A program made the translations under genes and the position numbers. A model generated the notes under the pieces. The model did no database searches, was not told where the DNA came from, and worked only from the letters and a program-made list of their open reading frames with translations. Positions 53,589 to 63,871 of a stretch of 64,000 nucleotides of DNA are shown here, piece after piece. Within the stretch, counting starts at the first letter, position 1; the number at the start of each line of letters is the position of its first letter. This DNA comes from Alphaproteobacteria bacterium (GTDB lineage Bacteria; Pseudomonadota; Alphaproteobacteria; Rhizobiales; JAJFHR01). The stretch is from the NCBI GenBank assembly GCA_024278055.1, contig JAJRTY010000024.1:1-64000 (forward strand). The letters run 5' to 3'.

Positions 53589-56500
53589 TCGGCAGCCTCC
53601 ACGTTGATTGATTGACCTTCGACATAAGGCTTGTCGAGCCAGTCGACTGAATTCATCTTGCGCACGAGAACAAACTCATCGCGGTTTGAACCCACCGTTC
53701 CGTAGTAATTGAAACCCCACGACAATTGGGCATACCCACCAATCATGTGGGTTGGTTTGACGACGGCTTTAGTGACGGAATTATGGATACCGCCGCGTTT
53801 TCCCGTAACCGCACTGCCGGGCGTGTTCATGGTTTTTTCCTGAGCGTGATACATCATGCTCATGCCTTCAGGTACGCGTTGCGAGACAACCGCACGCGCC
53901 GCTATGGCACCATTGACGTTGTAGAGTTCGATCCAGTCATTATCCTCAACGCCAATCTTTCTGGCATCAATTTCAGAGATCCACACCACCGGTCCACCGC
54001 GGTTAAGCGTCAGCATCAACAGATTGTCCGAATACGTCGAGTGAATGCCCCACTTTTGATGTGGTGTGATCCAGTTGAGCGCGATCTGTTTTGATCCATC
54101 GCCTCTGCTTTTCACCGCGTCAGTAATGGTACGTGTAGAGATTGGTGGGCGGTAAACACACAGCTGTTCACCGAAGTCCCGCATCCACTCATGATCCTGA
54201 TAGAAATGCTGGCGGCCGGTAAGCGTGCGCCACGGTATAAGTTCATGCACATTGGTGTAACCCGCATTGTAACTCACATGTTCATCTTCGAGCCCCGACC
54301 ATGTGGGGGACGAGATGATTTTGCGCGGTTGTGCCTGAATGTCGCGGAAGCGAATTTTTTCATCTTCCTTAGGTCGAGCCAGATGGGTGTGATCACGACC
54401 GGTCATCTCGCTCAAAGCGGCCCACGCCTTGACAGCAACTTCACCACTTGTTTCCGGCGCCAAAGATAGCACCACTTCAGTTGCATCAATATCTGTTTCT
54501 ATGCGCGGCTGGCCTTTGGATACACCTTCTTCGCGTACCACGCCATTCAGTTTGCCGAGAAACTCGACTTCCGATTGTGTATTCCAACCAATACCTTTGC
54601 CACCATTACCAAGCTTGGCCAGCAAGGGTCCAACGGAAGTGAATTTCTTATAAAGAGCTGGATAATCACGCTCCACTTCCACCAGATTAGGCATGGTTTT
54701 ACCGGGCACCGGTTCACATTCGCCTTTGCGCCAGTCCTTGACACCCAAAGGCTGCCCAAGTTCTCCCGGCGTATCATGCAAAATAGGAACAGTGACCAGA
54801 TCGGTTTCAACGCCGAGATGTCCTTCGCAAAGTTCAGAAAAGCGTTTCGCCAGTCCTTTGAAAATATCCCAGTCCGAGCGGCTTTCCCACGCCGGGTCCA
54901 CAGCTTTTGACAGCGGATGAATGAACGGATGCATGTCCGAGGTATTAAGATCGTTTTTCTCATACCAGGTGGCCGTCGGCAAAACGATGTCCGAATAAAC
55001 CGCAGTGGTCGACATGCGAAAATCAAGCGTCACCACCAGATCAAGCTTTCCTTCAGGTGCGGCGGCATGCCATTTGACTTCTGAAGGTTTACCAAAGCCT
55101 GAGGCTTCAACATCCTCGCTCATCAATCCGTTCTGCGTACCCAAAAGATGCTTGAGCATATATTCATGGCCCTTGCCGGATGAGCCCAGCAGGTTTGAAC
55201 GCCAGATAAACAGATTGCGCGGGAAATTATTGGGATGATCGGGGTCCTCGCAAGAAAAGTTCAGATCTCCGGCCTTGAGCTGATCAACCACATATTCTGG
55301 TGTGGATTTTTTAAGCTTTTTGGCCTTGGCTGCAAGTCGTAGAGGATTTTCCTGCAATTGCGGGGCCGATGGCAGCCAGCCCATACGTTCAGAACGTACA
55401 TTGCAATCGATAAGTGAGTAATCTTCCCACTTTTTCTTGTCCGCCAGCGGTGAGAGCACTTCATCCACACCGAGTTTTTCATAGCGCCACTGATTTGAGT
55501 GATTATAGAAAAACGAAGTTGAATTCATCTGGCGTGGCGGCCTGTTCCAGTCGAGCCCGAACGCCAGCGGCAACCAGCCGGTTTGCGGGCGCAGCTTTTC
55601 CTGGCCGACATAATGCGCCCAGCCACCACCGGATTGGCCAATACAGCCGCACATGATCAAAAGATTCATAATGCCGCGGTAGGTCATGTCCATGTGATAC
55701 CAGTGATTAATGGCAGCACCCAAAATGACCATGGAACGACCATGGGTCTTATCAGCATTATCAGCAAATTCACGCGCCACCTGAATAACCTTTGAGCGAT
55801 CAACCCCGGTGATTTTCTCCTGCCAGGCTGGTGTATAAGGCACATCATCATCGAAATCAGTCGCGACATTGCCGCCGCCCAATCCGCGGTCGATGGCATA
55901 GTTTGCCGCCATCAGGTCATAGACAGTGGCAACATAGGCAGTCTTTTTGCCCTTGAGCTCGATTTTACGCACCGGCACATTGCGCACCTGAACACTGTCA
56001 TGACTGGTGTGGGTGAACAATCCGGTTTCATGCGGCTGATTACCAAAATAAGGAAAGGCAACCGCCAAAACATCGTCGCGGTCATCTATGCAGGAAAGTT
56101 GCGGCGAAATGTCAGCACCCGAAACACTGTCTTTTTCCTCCAGGTTCCATTTGCCTTTCTCGCCCCAGCGCGAACCGATAGTACCGTTAGGCACGCGCAG
56201 CTCCTTGCTGTTTTCATCATAGATAACCGACTTCCAGTCCGCATTGTTCTTGACCTTCATATCGCCGGTCAAATCAGAGCTGCGCAACGTCCGGTCTGGC
56301 ACAAAATGATCACCTTTTTTCTCCAGCATTACCAGCATCGGCATGTCCGTATATTGCCGGCAGTAGTTGGTGAAATATTCTGATTTGCCGGTGAGATGAA
56401 ATTCCTTGAACACCACATGGCCCATGGCCATGGCCATGGCGCTGTCGGTGCCCTGACGCGGATTAAGCCACAGGTCGGTGAGTTTGGCGACTTCGGAATA

Positions 56501-57352
56501 ATCCGGTGTTACCGAAACCGTCTTGGTGCCTTTGTAGCGCACTTCGGTGAAGAAGTGAGCGTCAGGCGTGCGCGTTTGCGGCACGTTTGAGCCCCACGCT
56601 ATAATGTAGGACGAATTAAACCAGTCAGCCGATTCCGGCACATCGGTCTGTTCCCCCCAGGTCTGCGGCGAGGAGGGTGGCAGATCGCAATACCAGTCAT
56701 AGAAACTCAAACATACGCCCCCCATCAACGACAGATATCTCGACCCGGCAGCATAGGAGACCATCGACATTGCCGGGATTGGCGAAAACCCTAAAACCCG
56801 GTCAGGCCCATATGTTTTGGCGGTAAAGATATTGGCCGCAACGGTAATTTCATTGACCTCATCCCAGTCTGCGCGCACGAAGCCGCCCAGACCGCGAACC
56901 TTCTTGTAGTCATTGGCTCTGACCTGGTCTGAAACAATACTGTCCCAGGCGTCAACCGGATCGCTGTGTTTCTTTTTGGCTTCGCGCCAGAGTTTCAGCA
57001 GGCGTGAACGCACCAGCGGATATTTTAGCCGGGCAGCACTATAGAGATACCACGAATAACTCGCCCCGCGGGCACACCCGCGCGGTTCATGATTGGGCAT
57101 GTCAGGGCGGGTGCGCGGATAATCCGTCTGCTGGGTTTCCCACGTCACCAGTCCGTTTTTGACATAGATTTTCCAACTGCACGATCCGGTGCAATTAACC
57201 CCGTGGGTGGAGCGTACGATTTTATCGTGCGCCCAGCGCCCGCGATAGGCTTTCTCCCAGGTGCGGCTTTCCGAAGTGGTAATACCGTGGCCATCAGAGA
57301 ATGTGTCTTCGACCTTGGAAAAGTAGGTCAGGCGATCAATGAAATTGCTCAT
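53585..57352 (-). CDS. narG: Respiratory nitrate reductase alpha subunit NarG
   Basis: 1255 aa Mo-bisMGD catalytic subunit reducing nitrate to nitrite at the cytoplasmic face. FS0 ligands in HGVNCTGSCSWK (residues ~50-61) and CARGASYSW; the Mo-coordinating Asp lies in ADWFNSSYI. Length is that of the family and no break is seen. Overlaps narK and narH by ATGA. Confidence 0.97.
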   Translation of the reverse strand: MSNFIDRLTYFSKVEDTFSDGHGITTSESRTWEKAYRGRWAHDKIVRSTHGVNCTGSCSWKIYVKNGLVTWETQQTDYPRTRPDMPNHEPRGCARGASYSWYLYSAARLKYPLVRSRLLKLWREAKKKHSDPVDAWDSIVSDQVRANDYKKVRGLGGFVRADWDEVNEITVAANIFTAKTYGPDRVLGFSPIPAMSMVSYAAGSRYLSLMGGVCLSFYDWYCDLPPSSPQTWGEQTDVPESADWFNSSYIIAWGSNVPQTRTPDAHFFTEVRYKGTKTVSVTPDYSEVAKLTDLWLNPRQGTDSAMAMAMGHVVFKEFHLTGKSEYFTNYCRQYTDMPMLVMLEKKGDHFVPDRTLRSSDLTGDMKVKNNADWKSVIYDENSKELRVPNGTIGSRWGEKGKWNLEEKDSVSGADISPQLSCIDDRDDVLAVAFPYFGNQPHETGLFTHTSHDSVQVRNVPVRKIELKGKKTAYVATVYDLMAANYAIDRGLGGGNVATDFDDDVPYTPAWQEKITGVDRSKVIQVAREFADNADKTHGRSMVILGAAINHWYHMDMTYRGIMNLLIMCGCIGQSGGGWAHYVGQEKLRPQTGWLPLAFGLDWNRPPRQMNSTSFFYNHSNQWRYEKLGVDEVLSPLADKKKWEDYSLIDCNVRSERMGWLPSAPQLQENPLRLAAKAKKLKKSTPEYVVDQLKAGDLNFSCEDPDHPNNFPRNLFIWRSNLLGSSGKGHEYMLKHLLGTQNGLMSEDVEASGFGKPSEVKWHAAAPEGKLDLVVTLDFRMSTTAVYSDIVLPTATWYEKNDLNTSDMHPFIHPLSKAVDPAWESRSDWDIFKGLAKRFSELCEGHLGVETDLVTVPILHDTPGELGQPLGVKDWRKGECEPVPGKTMPNLVEVERDYPALYKKFTSVGPLLAKLGNGGKGIGWNTQSEVEFLGKLNGVVREEGVSKGQPRIETDIDATEVVLSLAPETSGEVAVKAWAALSEMTGRDHTHLARPKEDEKIRFRDIQAQPRKIISSPTWSGLEDEHVSYNAGYTNVHELIPWRTLTGRQHFYQDHEWMRDFGEQLCVYRPPISTRTITDAVKSRGDGSKQIALNWITPHQKWGIHSTYSDNLLMLTLNRGGPVVWISEIDARKIGVEDNDWIELYNVNGAIAARAVVSQRVPEGMSMMYHAQEKTMNTPGSAVTGKRGGIHNSVTKAVVKPTHMIGGYAQLSWGFNYYGTVGSNRDEFVLVRKMNSVDWLDKPYVEGQSINVEAAE

Positions 57353-60081
57353 GATTTGATTCCTTGCGTTTTGCCGCGCTCCACATCATGCAGAAGGCTG
57401 CCGCGTTTGGTGTAATAGTGCCAGGTGATGAGGACACAAGAGGCATAGAAGATCATGAAGGCTATCAGGGCAGCCGACGGACTGCCGGTTGCAGCAATCG
57501 ATGTGCCGTATGACTTTGGAATGAAGAATGCGCCATACGCGGCCACCGCTGAAGTAAACCCAATGATGGCAGCAGCTTCTTTATCTGCCTGCTTCACCTG
57601 CTCGGCTTGGCTCAGGCCCGACATCAGTCGGCCAACTTCCAGCCGCATAATCACCGGGATCATCTGGAAGGTCGATGCATTACCGACACCTGTTGCAAAG
57701 AACAAGATCATGAACATGGCGAAGAAGCCCCAGAATGCCCCGGGCTGATCTTTGATGGCGAGGAAGTAAAGCACACCGGCAACGGCACCGATCATCACGA
57801 CGAAAGTCCATAGTGTTACGCGACCACCGCCATATTTATCAGACATCCAGCCGGTAGCAGCACGCGAAAGCGCACCCACCAAAGGACCAAGGAAAACATA
57901 CTTGAGCGAGTTCGCATCCGGGAACATCAGTTTTGACAGCAGGGGGAAGCCTGCGGAATATCCGATGAACGAGCCAAAAGTACCCGTATAGAGCCAGCAC
58001 ATAATCCAGTTGTGCTTGCGCGAGAAGATGACCGATTGCTCCTTGAAAGAAGCCTTGGCATCGGCGATATCATTCATGCCGAACCAGGCTGCAATCGTTG
58101 CCAGAATAAGGAACGGCACCCAGATAAACCCGGCGTTCTGCAACCATAATTGTGTGCCGTCGCTAGTTGTTTGGGGCTCACCACCGATCGCACCAAACAC
58201 GCCCGCTGTAATCACCAGCGGCACGGTGAACTGCATAACGCTGACACCGGCATTGCCGAAACCGGCATTGAATGCAAGCGCATTGCCTTTTTCCTTTTTC
58301 GGAAAGAAGAAGGAAATATTGGCCATGGAGGAGGCAAAGTTACCGCCACCGAGCCCGCATAAAAGCGCCAGTACCAGGAACATGGCATAAGGCGTGCCGG
58401 GATCCTGTACCGCATAACCGATGCCGAATGCTGGAATAAGCAACGACGCAGTTGTCAGGGTTGTCCACAGACGCCCGCCGAAAATCGGCACCATGAACGA
58501 ATAGAATATTCTCAGCGTTGCCCCCGACAATCCCGGCAAAGCTGCCAGCCAGAACAATTGGTCAGAGGTATAATTGAAACCGATGGACGGCAGTTTGGCA
58601 ACGACCACACTCCATACCAGCCACACTGAAAAAGCCAGCAACAGACACGGAATGGAAATCCACAAGTTGCGCCGGGCAATTTTCCGGCCCGTCTCTTCCC
58701 AGAACTTGTCATCATCAGGCCGCCAGTCTTCAATGGTTGGCCCCATGGCTTTGCCATGCTCGGCGGGCACGTGAATTTCCGCCATTTCCGGCAGTTGCGG
58801 CAACTCGCGCATACCTTCCGGCAGGGCTTCACGCTCCATCCGGCGAATGGAATTATGCATCCATAACAACGCGACACCAACGATGCCGAACAACAGCATG
58901 AAACTGCTTGTCCACACGCCGGTAAGGTCATTCATGACACCAAAGGCAATCGGCAGGACAAAACCACCCAAACCGCCAATCATACCAACCAGGCCACCGA
59001 CAGAGCCAACATTGCCGGGATAATAGACCGGGATGTGCTTGTAGACCGCAGCCTTGCCCAGAGACATGAAAAAGCCGAGAATAAAAATCAGAACAACAAA
59101 GGGCACCAGTCCCATGCTGGTTGAAAATTCAATCGGGCCTTCAATACCGTGAATGATGTAATCGGTATTGGGATAAGACAGCATGAAGGTAGTAGCAAGT
59201 GAGACCCCAAGCGTCCAGTACATAACCGCCCGCGCACCGTATTTATCGGAAAGATGGCCGCCATAGGCGCGAAACAGACTGGCCGGCACGGCAAAGAATG
59301 CTGCCAGCATACCAGCAGTTTTGATATCAACGCCATATACACCGATCAGATAGCGCGGCAACCACAGAGCCAGGGCGACAAAGGCACCAAAGACAAAGAA
59401 ATAATACAGCGAAAAGCGCCATACCTGCAGATTTTTCAACGGTTCCATTTGTTCGGCAAATGACTGGCGACGCAGGTTTTTTGCTTTGCGTTCCGTAAGT
59501 GCTGGATCAGTCTTGGCGAAAACAAAGAACAATATGGCGGTAATCGCCATGATAATACCATAGACGCGAACCACACCCTGCCACTCGTCACCCATCGCTA
59601 CCAGTAAAAACGGTGCGCCGAAGTTGGTGATTGCAGCCCCGACGTTGCCGACACCAAAAATCCCCAGAGCCGTACCCTGGCGATCCTTTTCATACCAGGT
59701 GGAGACATAAGCAATACCAACGGCAAAACTGCCGCCGGCCAGTCCAACACCCAGACCCGCCAGTAAAAACATCGGGAAAGTCGTTGCATAAGTCAGCAGA
59801 TAAGCTGCAAAGGCAGTTGTCAGCATTTGAGCTGTGTAAATTATTCGACCGCCAAACTGGTCGGTCCATATACCGAGAAAGACGCGGCTTAATGAGCCCG
59901 TCAAAATCGGTGTAGCAATCAAAATACCAAACTGCGTCTCGGAAAGCCCAAGATCAGCTTTTATTTTAATGCCGATGATTGAAAAAATGGTCCAGACAGC
60001 AAAACAGACAGTAAAGGCTAAGGTACTAAGTGTTAATGCACGTGTTTGCTGGCCGGAAGTAACTCCGTCTAGATGCCCCAT
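57349..60081 (-). CDS. narK: Fused nitrate/nitrite transporter NarK1-NarK2
   Basis: 910 aa with two MFS domains joined near residue 440. The nitrate signature occurs twice: GLAGGSFAVGIAYVSTW and GGGNFASSMANISFFFP. The first domain resembles the proton-linked nitrate importer, the second the nitrate/nitrite antiporter, as in Paracoccus NarK. The ATG at 60081 has GGAG six bases upstream; a GTG five codons earlier is less likely. First gene of narKGHJI; an FNR box lies 65 bases upstream. Confidence 0.93.
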   Translation of the reverse strand: MGHLDGVTSGQQTRALTLSTLAFTVCFAVWTIFSIIGIKIKADLGLSETQFGILIATPILTGSLSRVFLGIWTDQFGGRIIYTAQMLTTAFAAYLLTYATTFPMFLLAGLGVGLAGGSFAVGIAYVSTWYEKDRQGTALGIFGVGNVGAAITNFGAPFLLVAMGDEWQGVVRVYGIIMAITAILFFVFAKTDPALTERKAKNLRRQSFAEQMEPLKNLQVWRFSLYYFFVFGAFVALALWLPRYLIGVYGVDIKTAGMLAAFFAVPASLFRAYGGHLSDKYGARAVMYWTLGVSLATTFMLSYPNTDYIIHGIEGPIEFSTSMGLVPFVVLIFILGFFMSLGKAAVYKHIPVYYPGNVGSVGGLVGMIGGLGGFVLPIAFGVMNDLTGVWTSSFMLLFGIVGVALLWMHNSIRRMEREALPEGMRELPQLPEMAEIHVPAEHGKAMGPTIEDWRPDDDKFWEETGRKIARRNLWISIPCLLLAFSVWLVWSVVVAKLPSIGFNYTSDQLFWLAALPGLSGATLRIFYSFMVPIFGGRLWTTLTTASLLIPAFGIGYAVQDPGTPYAMFLVLALLCGLGGGNFASSMANISFFFPKKEKGNALAFNAGFGNAGVSVMQFTVPLVITAGVFGAIGGEPQTTSDGTQLWLQNAGFIWVPFLILATIAAWFGMNDIADAKASFKEQSVIFSRKHNWIMCWLYTGTFGSFIGYSAGFPLLSKLMFPDANSLKYVFLGPLVGALSRAATGWMSDKYGGGRVTLWTFVVMIGAVAGVLYFLAIKDQPGAFWGFFAMFMILFFATGVGNASTFQMIPVIMRLEVGRLMSGLSQAEQVKQADKEAAAIIGFTSAVAAYGAFFIPKSYGTSIAATGSPSAALIAFMIFYASCVLITWHYYTKRGSLLHDVERGKTQGIKS

Positions 60082-60145
60082 GATAGCTCCGATCACTTGT
60101 TTGGTTTGTGATACGGCTTCCTAACCCGGTTTTAGGACATCGAAT

Positions 60146-60159
60146 TTGACTAGGATCAA
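60146..60159. promoter_or_regulatory. FNR-type box upstream of narKGHJI
   Basis: TTGACTAGGATCAA fits TTGAY-N4-ATCAA. Position about 65 bases before the narK start is suitable for activation under oxygen limitation. Confidence 0.65.
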
Positions 60160-60213
60160 ATTATGGAAAAAGTTTTTGCAACTGCGAAGAGAAAGGGAAA
60201 TATGCGCGGAAAT

Positions 60214-61563
60214 CTACCGCCCGGCAAAAACAGATACGGAGATACCGACCTTGTGCCTAACAATACGGTTAAGCCAAACCGTCCAGAACAAGGTGGTAAG
60301 AATCACTGCGGCAGCGGCCCCAATAAACCCGAAAATTGGCACAAACAGAAGGTTACTGACGAAAAGCAACGCAATACTGGCAATATAAACAGGAATACTG
60401 GCCCGCTGATATCCCGATATCATCAAAATCTGAATGGCCGGCCCTGCAACTGCCCGGATTACCTGGGCTATCATCAGGCCAATCATACCCACATAGCCTT
60501 CAGCAAAACCTGTGCCAAAAAATCCGAGAACATAATTGCCAAATAATACCAGAAACACAAAACCACTCAGTGTTATGGCCACGGCAAAACGGTTGGCCTT
60601 GCGCACGGTTGCCTGTAATACCTGATGGTTTTTCAATAAATGGGCGTCAGACGCATCGCGCAACATGACCTGATGAACAATCTGAATGGCAAAGGCCATC
60701 AAAAAAGTGATCTTGATGGCAACACCGAATATCCCGGTTTCAGTAGCCGTCATTAACGAGCCGACCATCAGTATATTGAGATCTGCAAACATGGTTACAA
60801 ACAATGTCGCCAGCACCATTGGCAGGGCCAGAATGCGCCATTGTTGCAGCTGTTGGCGAGCAATCGGCTCTTTATTGGTTGCCTGCAATAAATCCGCACC
60901 CGTCTGGCGCGACATGACAACAGACATCCAGATGGCCAAAGCGGTTGCAATAACCAGATTGAGTGCCACAATAGTTGCAGCATTCACCGCTATCGACAGA
61001 ACAACAGCAATGCCAACGAAGGACACCAGAAAAACCGGACGAACCAGCAATTCAGGCGCATTGGCAATAATGAAACGCTTGCGGGCATTGGCAAGACCGC
61101 CATTCAACCGCATCACTGCATAGACCGGTGCTGTTGCCACCGCAAGCAGCAAGGCCCAGCGCAATTCACCAGCAAACCCGGGATAAAGCCAGATAAACAC
61201 GCCTGCCGGAACCGCAATCAGGCAACTGAATGTGGCTAGTTGTTTATGAGCGCAGCGAAGAAAAGCCTGCAACAATCCGGGATGCGCCTCGGCTTCAGAG
61301 CGCGCCACAACCGGGGCAATAATCCATGGAAAACCTGCTGTAAGTATAGTGGATAAAACAGCAGCCAGACCAAGGGACAGAAAAAAGTTGCCAAGTATGT
61401 CTGCGCCAAGAGTGCGGGCAATCAGCAATTGCAGAACAATTCCTATCCCGGCACTGCCAATCCTTACCATCAACAAAAGCAGTGCTGTGCCGGAAATTGA
61501 GCCAAGCTTTTGGCGCAGGTTTAGAATACTGGGTTTACTATGCGTATCGGGAATACTGGCCAT
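60214..61563 (-). CDS. Oligosaccharide flippase (MATE/Wzx-like, second copy)
   Basis: 449 aa with about 12 membrane segments; N-terminal GTALLLLMVRIGSAGIGIVLQ and LIARTLGADILGNFF. Similar layout to the flippase at 46318. Start at 61563 (MASIPDTHS) with GAGGCC upstream. Preceded by the dehydrogenase gene whose end overlaps the upstream codons. Confidence 0.78.
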   Translation of the reverse strand: MASIPDTHSKPSILNLRQKLGSISGTALLLLMVRIGSAGIGIVLQLLIARTLGADILGNFFLSLGLAAVLSTILTAGFPWIIAPVVARSEAEAHPGLLQAFLRCAHKQLATFSCLIAVPAGVFIWLYPGFAGELRWALLLAVATAPVYAVMRLNGGLANARKRFIIANAPELLVRPVFLVSFVGIAVVLSIAVNAATIVALNLVIATALAIWMSVVMSRQTGADLLQATNKEPIARQQLQQWRILALPMVLATLFVTMFADLNILMVGSLMTATETGIFGVAIKITFLMAFAIQIVHQVMLRDASDAHLLKNHQVLQATVRKANRFAVAITLSGFVFLVLFGNYVLGFFGTGFAEGYVGMIGLMIAQVIRAVAGPAIQILMISGYQRASIPVYIASIALLFVSNLLFVPIFGFIGAAAAVILTTLFWTVWLNRIVRHKVGISVSVFAGR

Positions 61564-61577
61564 GGAAGAAACAGGCC

Positions 61578-62645
61578 TCAACTACCGGTGGCCAGCAGGG
61601 GAATTTCCCACGGCGGCGAAATATTATACTTACCCGACAGTTCTTCAAGAGTTGTCATCATTGCTGGCGGGATTGAAATTCCAGCAACAAGGTTATCTTT
61701 ATAATTTTGCCAGCGAACTTCGCCGGGCAGCAAGACTTGATCTGCATCGCCAGAAGCTTTCAACAAAGTGATGAGCGCTTCAAACCTTTGATAAAACTCA
61801 GCCATCGACATCCATTTTTCAACATCAATGGCGATCAGGCAATGACCACTGTCGCTGTTTTCAACAAAATTGGAGTACGTCGATTTCACGGAATGAGAAA
61901 ATCCCGAGCCAGTCAAAATTCCCGCCAGTATTTCCACCATCAGCGCAATACCATAACCTTTAGGCCCACCAAATGGCGTAAGTGAGCCTTCACCAATGCG
62001 GGCAGGATCACTCAACGGTTCTCCATTAGGTAAAATGGCCAGCCCTTCGGGCAAAGGTTCACCCTTGCCCAGATACTCGCGCACGGTTGACCCGGCAAGG
62101 GAACTGGTGGCGAAATCCACCATCAGATTTTCACCGTTTTGTCGCGGCGCCCCAAAGGCAAAGGGATTGGTGCCCAAAACTGCCTTCGTGCCGCCATAAG
62201 CCACCACCTTGGGAAAGGAGTTACTCATGGCCAAAGACACCATGCCCTGTTTTGCCGCCAAATCAACAAAGTAGGCGCCGGTTCCGAAAAAATTACTGTT
62301 GTTGACACCAACAATACCAATGCCGGTTTCGCGTGCCAGTTCAACCGCTTTTTCCATGCCGATTTCACCGGCAAAGTGACCAAAGCCATTATCCGCATCC
62401 AGCCGCGCACAGCTTGCGGATAAATTTTCAAATCGCGGCTGGCAGACAGGATTGAGCACGCCTTTTTCAAGACGCTCAATATGCACAGGGATACGCGACA
62501 CACCAAAATTACAGCGCCCGACCAGTTCACTCCACACCATGTTTGAGGCTACAGCCTTGCACTGGTCTGCCTTCACACCACAGGCGCTGAAAAGCGCCAT
62601 GATAAAATTTTTCAGGCTATCGGGGTGAACGATATGTGAGGTCAC
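61578..62645 (-). CDS. Ldh-family (malate/L-lactate/ureidoglycolate-type) dehydrogenase
   Basis: 355 aa NAD(P)H-dependent 2-hydroxyacid/imine reductase family. Blocks: GVSRIPVHIERL, GIVGVNNSNFFGTGAY, GTNPFAFGAPR and GGPKGYGIALMVEIL. In this neighbourhood it may make an unusual amino or hydroxy acid for a surface polymer. GTG start overlaps the ATP-grasp stop by 4 bases. Confidence 0.75.
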   Translation of the reverse strand: MTSHIVHPDSLKNFIMALFSACGVKADQCKAVASNMVWSELVGRCNFGVSRIPVHIERLEKGVLNPVCQPRFENLSASCARLDADNGFGHFAGEIGMEKAVELARETGIGIVGVNNSNFFGTGAYFVDLAAKQGMVSLAMSNSFPKVVAYGGTKAVLGTNPFAFGAPRQNGENLMVDFATSSLAGSTVREYLGKGEPLPEGLAILPNGEPLSDPARIGEGSLTPFGGPKGYGIALMVEILAGILTGSGFSHSVKSTYSNFVENSDSGHCLIAIDVEKWMSMAEFYQRFEALITLLKASGDADQVLLPGEVRWQNYKDNLVAGISIPPAMMTTLEELSGKYNISPPWEIPLLATGS

Positions 62646-63871
62646 AAAAACCTCCGTGTGGTTTTTTCAATCCGCGCAGCCAGTGCGCCCGCCGTCGGCA
62701 TAGGATCACTAAGCCGGTGCAGGGGAGCCACATGGTTCATCGGCAACACGCTTTTAACCCACTCGCCAAATCCGATTTTGCCCTGCCGGTATAATTCAAT
62801 AAAAGCCAATGTATCGCGCAAGCCATACCAGAAGGTCATATTCTGTTGGAAAGTGCTGAATTTCGGCATTGGTTGTTGGGTGACACTACAATAAAAAATC
62901 AGGTCAATAGGAGCTCCCGACTGGATGACCAGTTCCTGGGCAGCCGTAAAGCGGGCGTTACACTCGATGACTTTTAGCAGGTTATCACGCGGATCGCGCT
63001 TGAACTCGATATTGCCAAGGCCGGAAAAACCAATTCCGGTGAAAAACTTTTTGCCAGCCTCCGCAGTCTCCGGCAACCATTCGCTGGCGTGATAACAGGC
63101 CAGACCCTGGTTTTGCGGAAAGCGCCTGATGATGCGTTTGGTATAATCAAACAGGACGTTGTCATCGCCGTCTATATACGTGTAATAGCTGCTCAACAGG
63201 CAATCCGGTCCCGGAATCATTTCTATCACCATGACGTCAAGATTGTTTTGCCACGACAGGCGAACCTTTTCTGCAAGTTCATCAAAACTGTCTTCAATAA
63301 TAAACAGTTTGCAGCCAAATATTTTTGAAAACCTGTGCGAGATAATCGGTTTGACCATAACCGGAAACTGGATGGCCTCGCGAATGGCTTCAAGATCACG
63401 CTCCGAGTTTACATCCCAGAATTGCGGCGTTGCTACACCGGCCTTTCGCGCAAGTTCGAGTGTCTCTCTTTTGTCCAGAAGCGCATTTTGCAGCCCGGCA
63501 TTGCCATCACCAAGCAGATAGTGGCGGCCAAGTTCTTCGCGATTGGCGGCAACAAACTCTATAGCCACATCGCTGCAACATATAATCAGGCTGCCATGAA
63601 GGTCTTGCGATTTTCCCGATAATAAAAGCCCGGCCCAATAATCAGCCGCAGCCTCATCCCTTGGCACCGGCAGGCTTTGCGCACAATACCTCGAATACCG
63701 GCCCCAGCAATCTGCATCTCCGCTCACCCGCGTCTTGATGCCCAGTTTTCCAAACCGGCGCACCAGCGACAAGGCATTCTCTTTGCCGCCAAGCACCAGA
63801 ACCGGCGTTGACGTATCTATATTCTTTTCATCAAATGCTGCAATATCTACTACCGGCCTATGAATATTCAT
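62642..63871 (-). CDS. ATP-grasp ligase (second copy)
   Basis: 409 aa. VLVLGGKENALSLVRRFGKL begins the protein, with YSRYCAQSL resembling the YSRYVDQIW of the ligase at 43872. ATP-grasp core includes FPVMVKPI and VIECNARFTAAQ. Start at 63871 is preferred because AGAGG lies upstream; earlier in-frame ATGs lack support. Makes an amide or peptide bond to an unknown substrate. Confidence 0.75.
   Translation of the reverse strand: MNIHRPVVDIAAFDEKNIDTSTPVLVLGGKENALSLVRRFGKLGIKTRVSGDADCWGRYSRYCAQSLPVPRDEAAADYWAGLLLSGKSQDLHGSLIICCSDVAIEFVAANREELGRHYLLGDGNAGLQNALLDKRETLELARKAGVATPQFWDVNSERDLEAIREAIQFPVMVKPIISHRFSKIFGCKLFIIEDSFDELAEKVRLSWQNNLDVMVIEMIPGPDCLLSSYYTYIDGDDNVLFDYTKRIIRRFPQNQGLACYHASEWLPETAEAGKKFFTGIGFSGLGNIEFKRDPRDNLLKVIECNARFTAAQELVIQSGAPIDLIFYCSVTQQPMPKFSTFQQNMTFWYGLRDTLAFIELYRQGKIGFGEWVKSVLPMNHVAPLHRLSDPMPTAGALAARIEKTTRRFL

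Noticed and set aside
57349..60081. narK as an assembly-made fusion
   Set aside because: Two-domain NarK1-NarK2 proteins are known in alphaproteobacteria such as Paracoccus, and the junction is a continuous frame.
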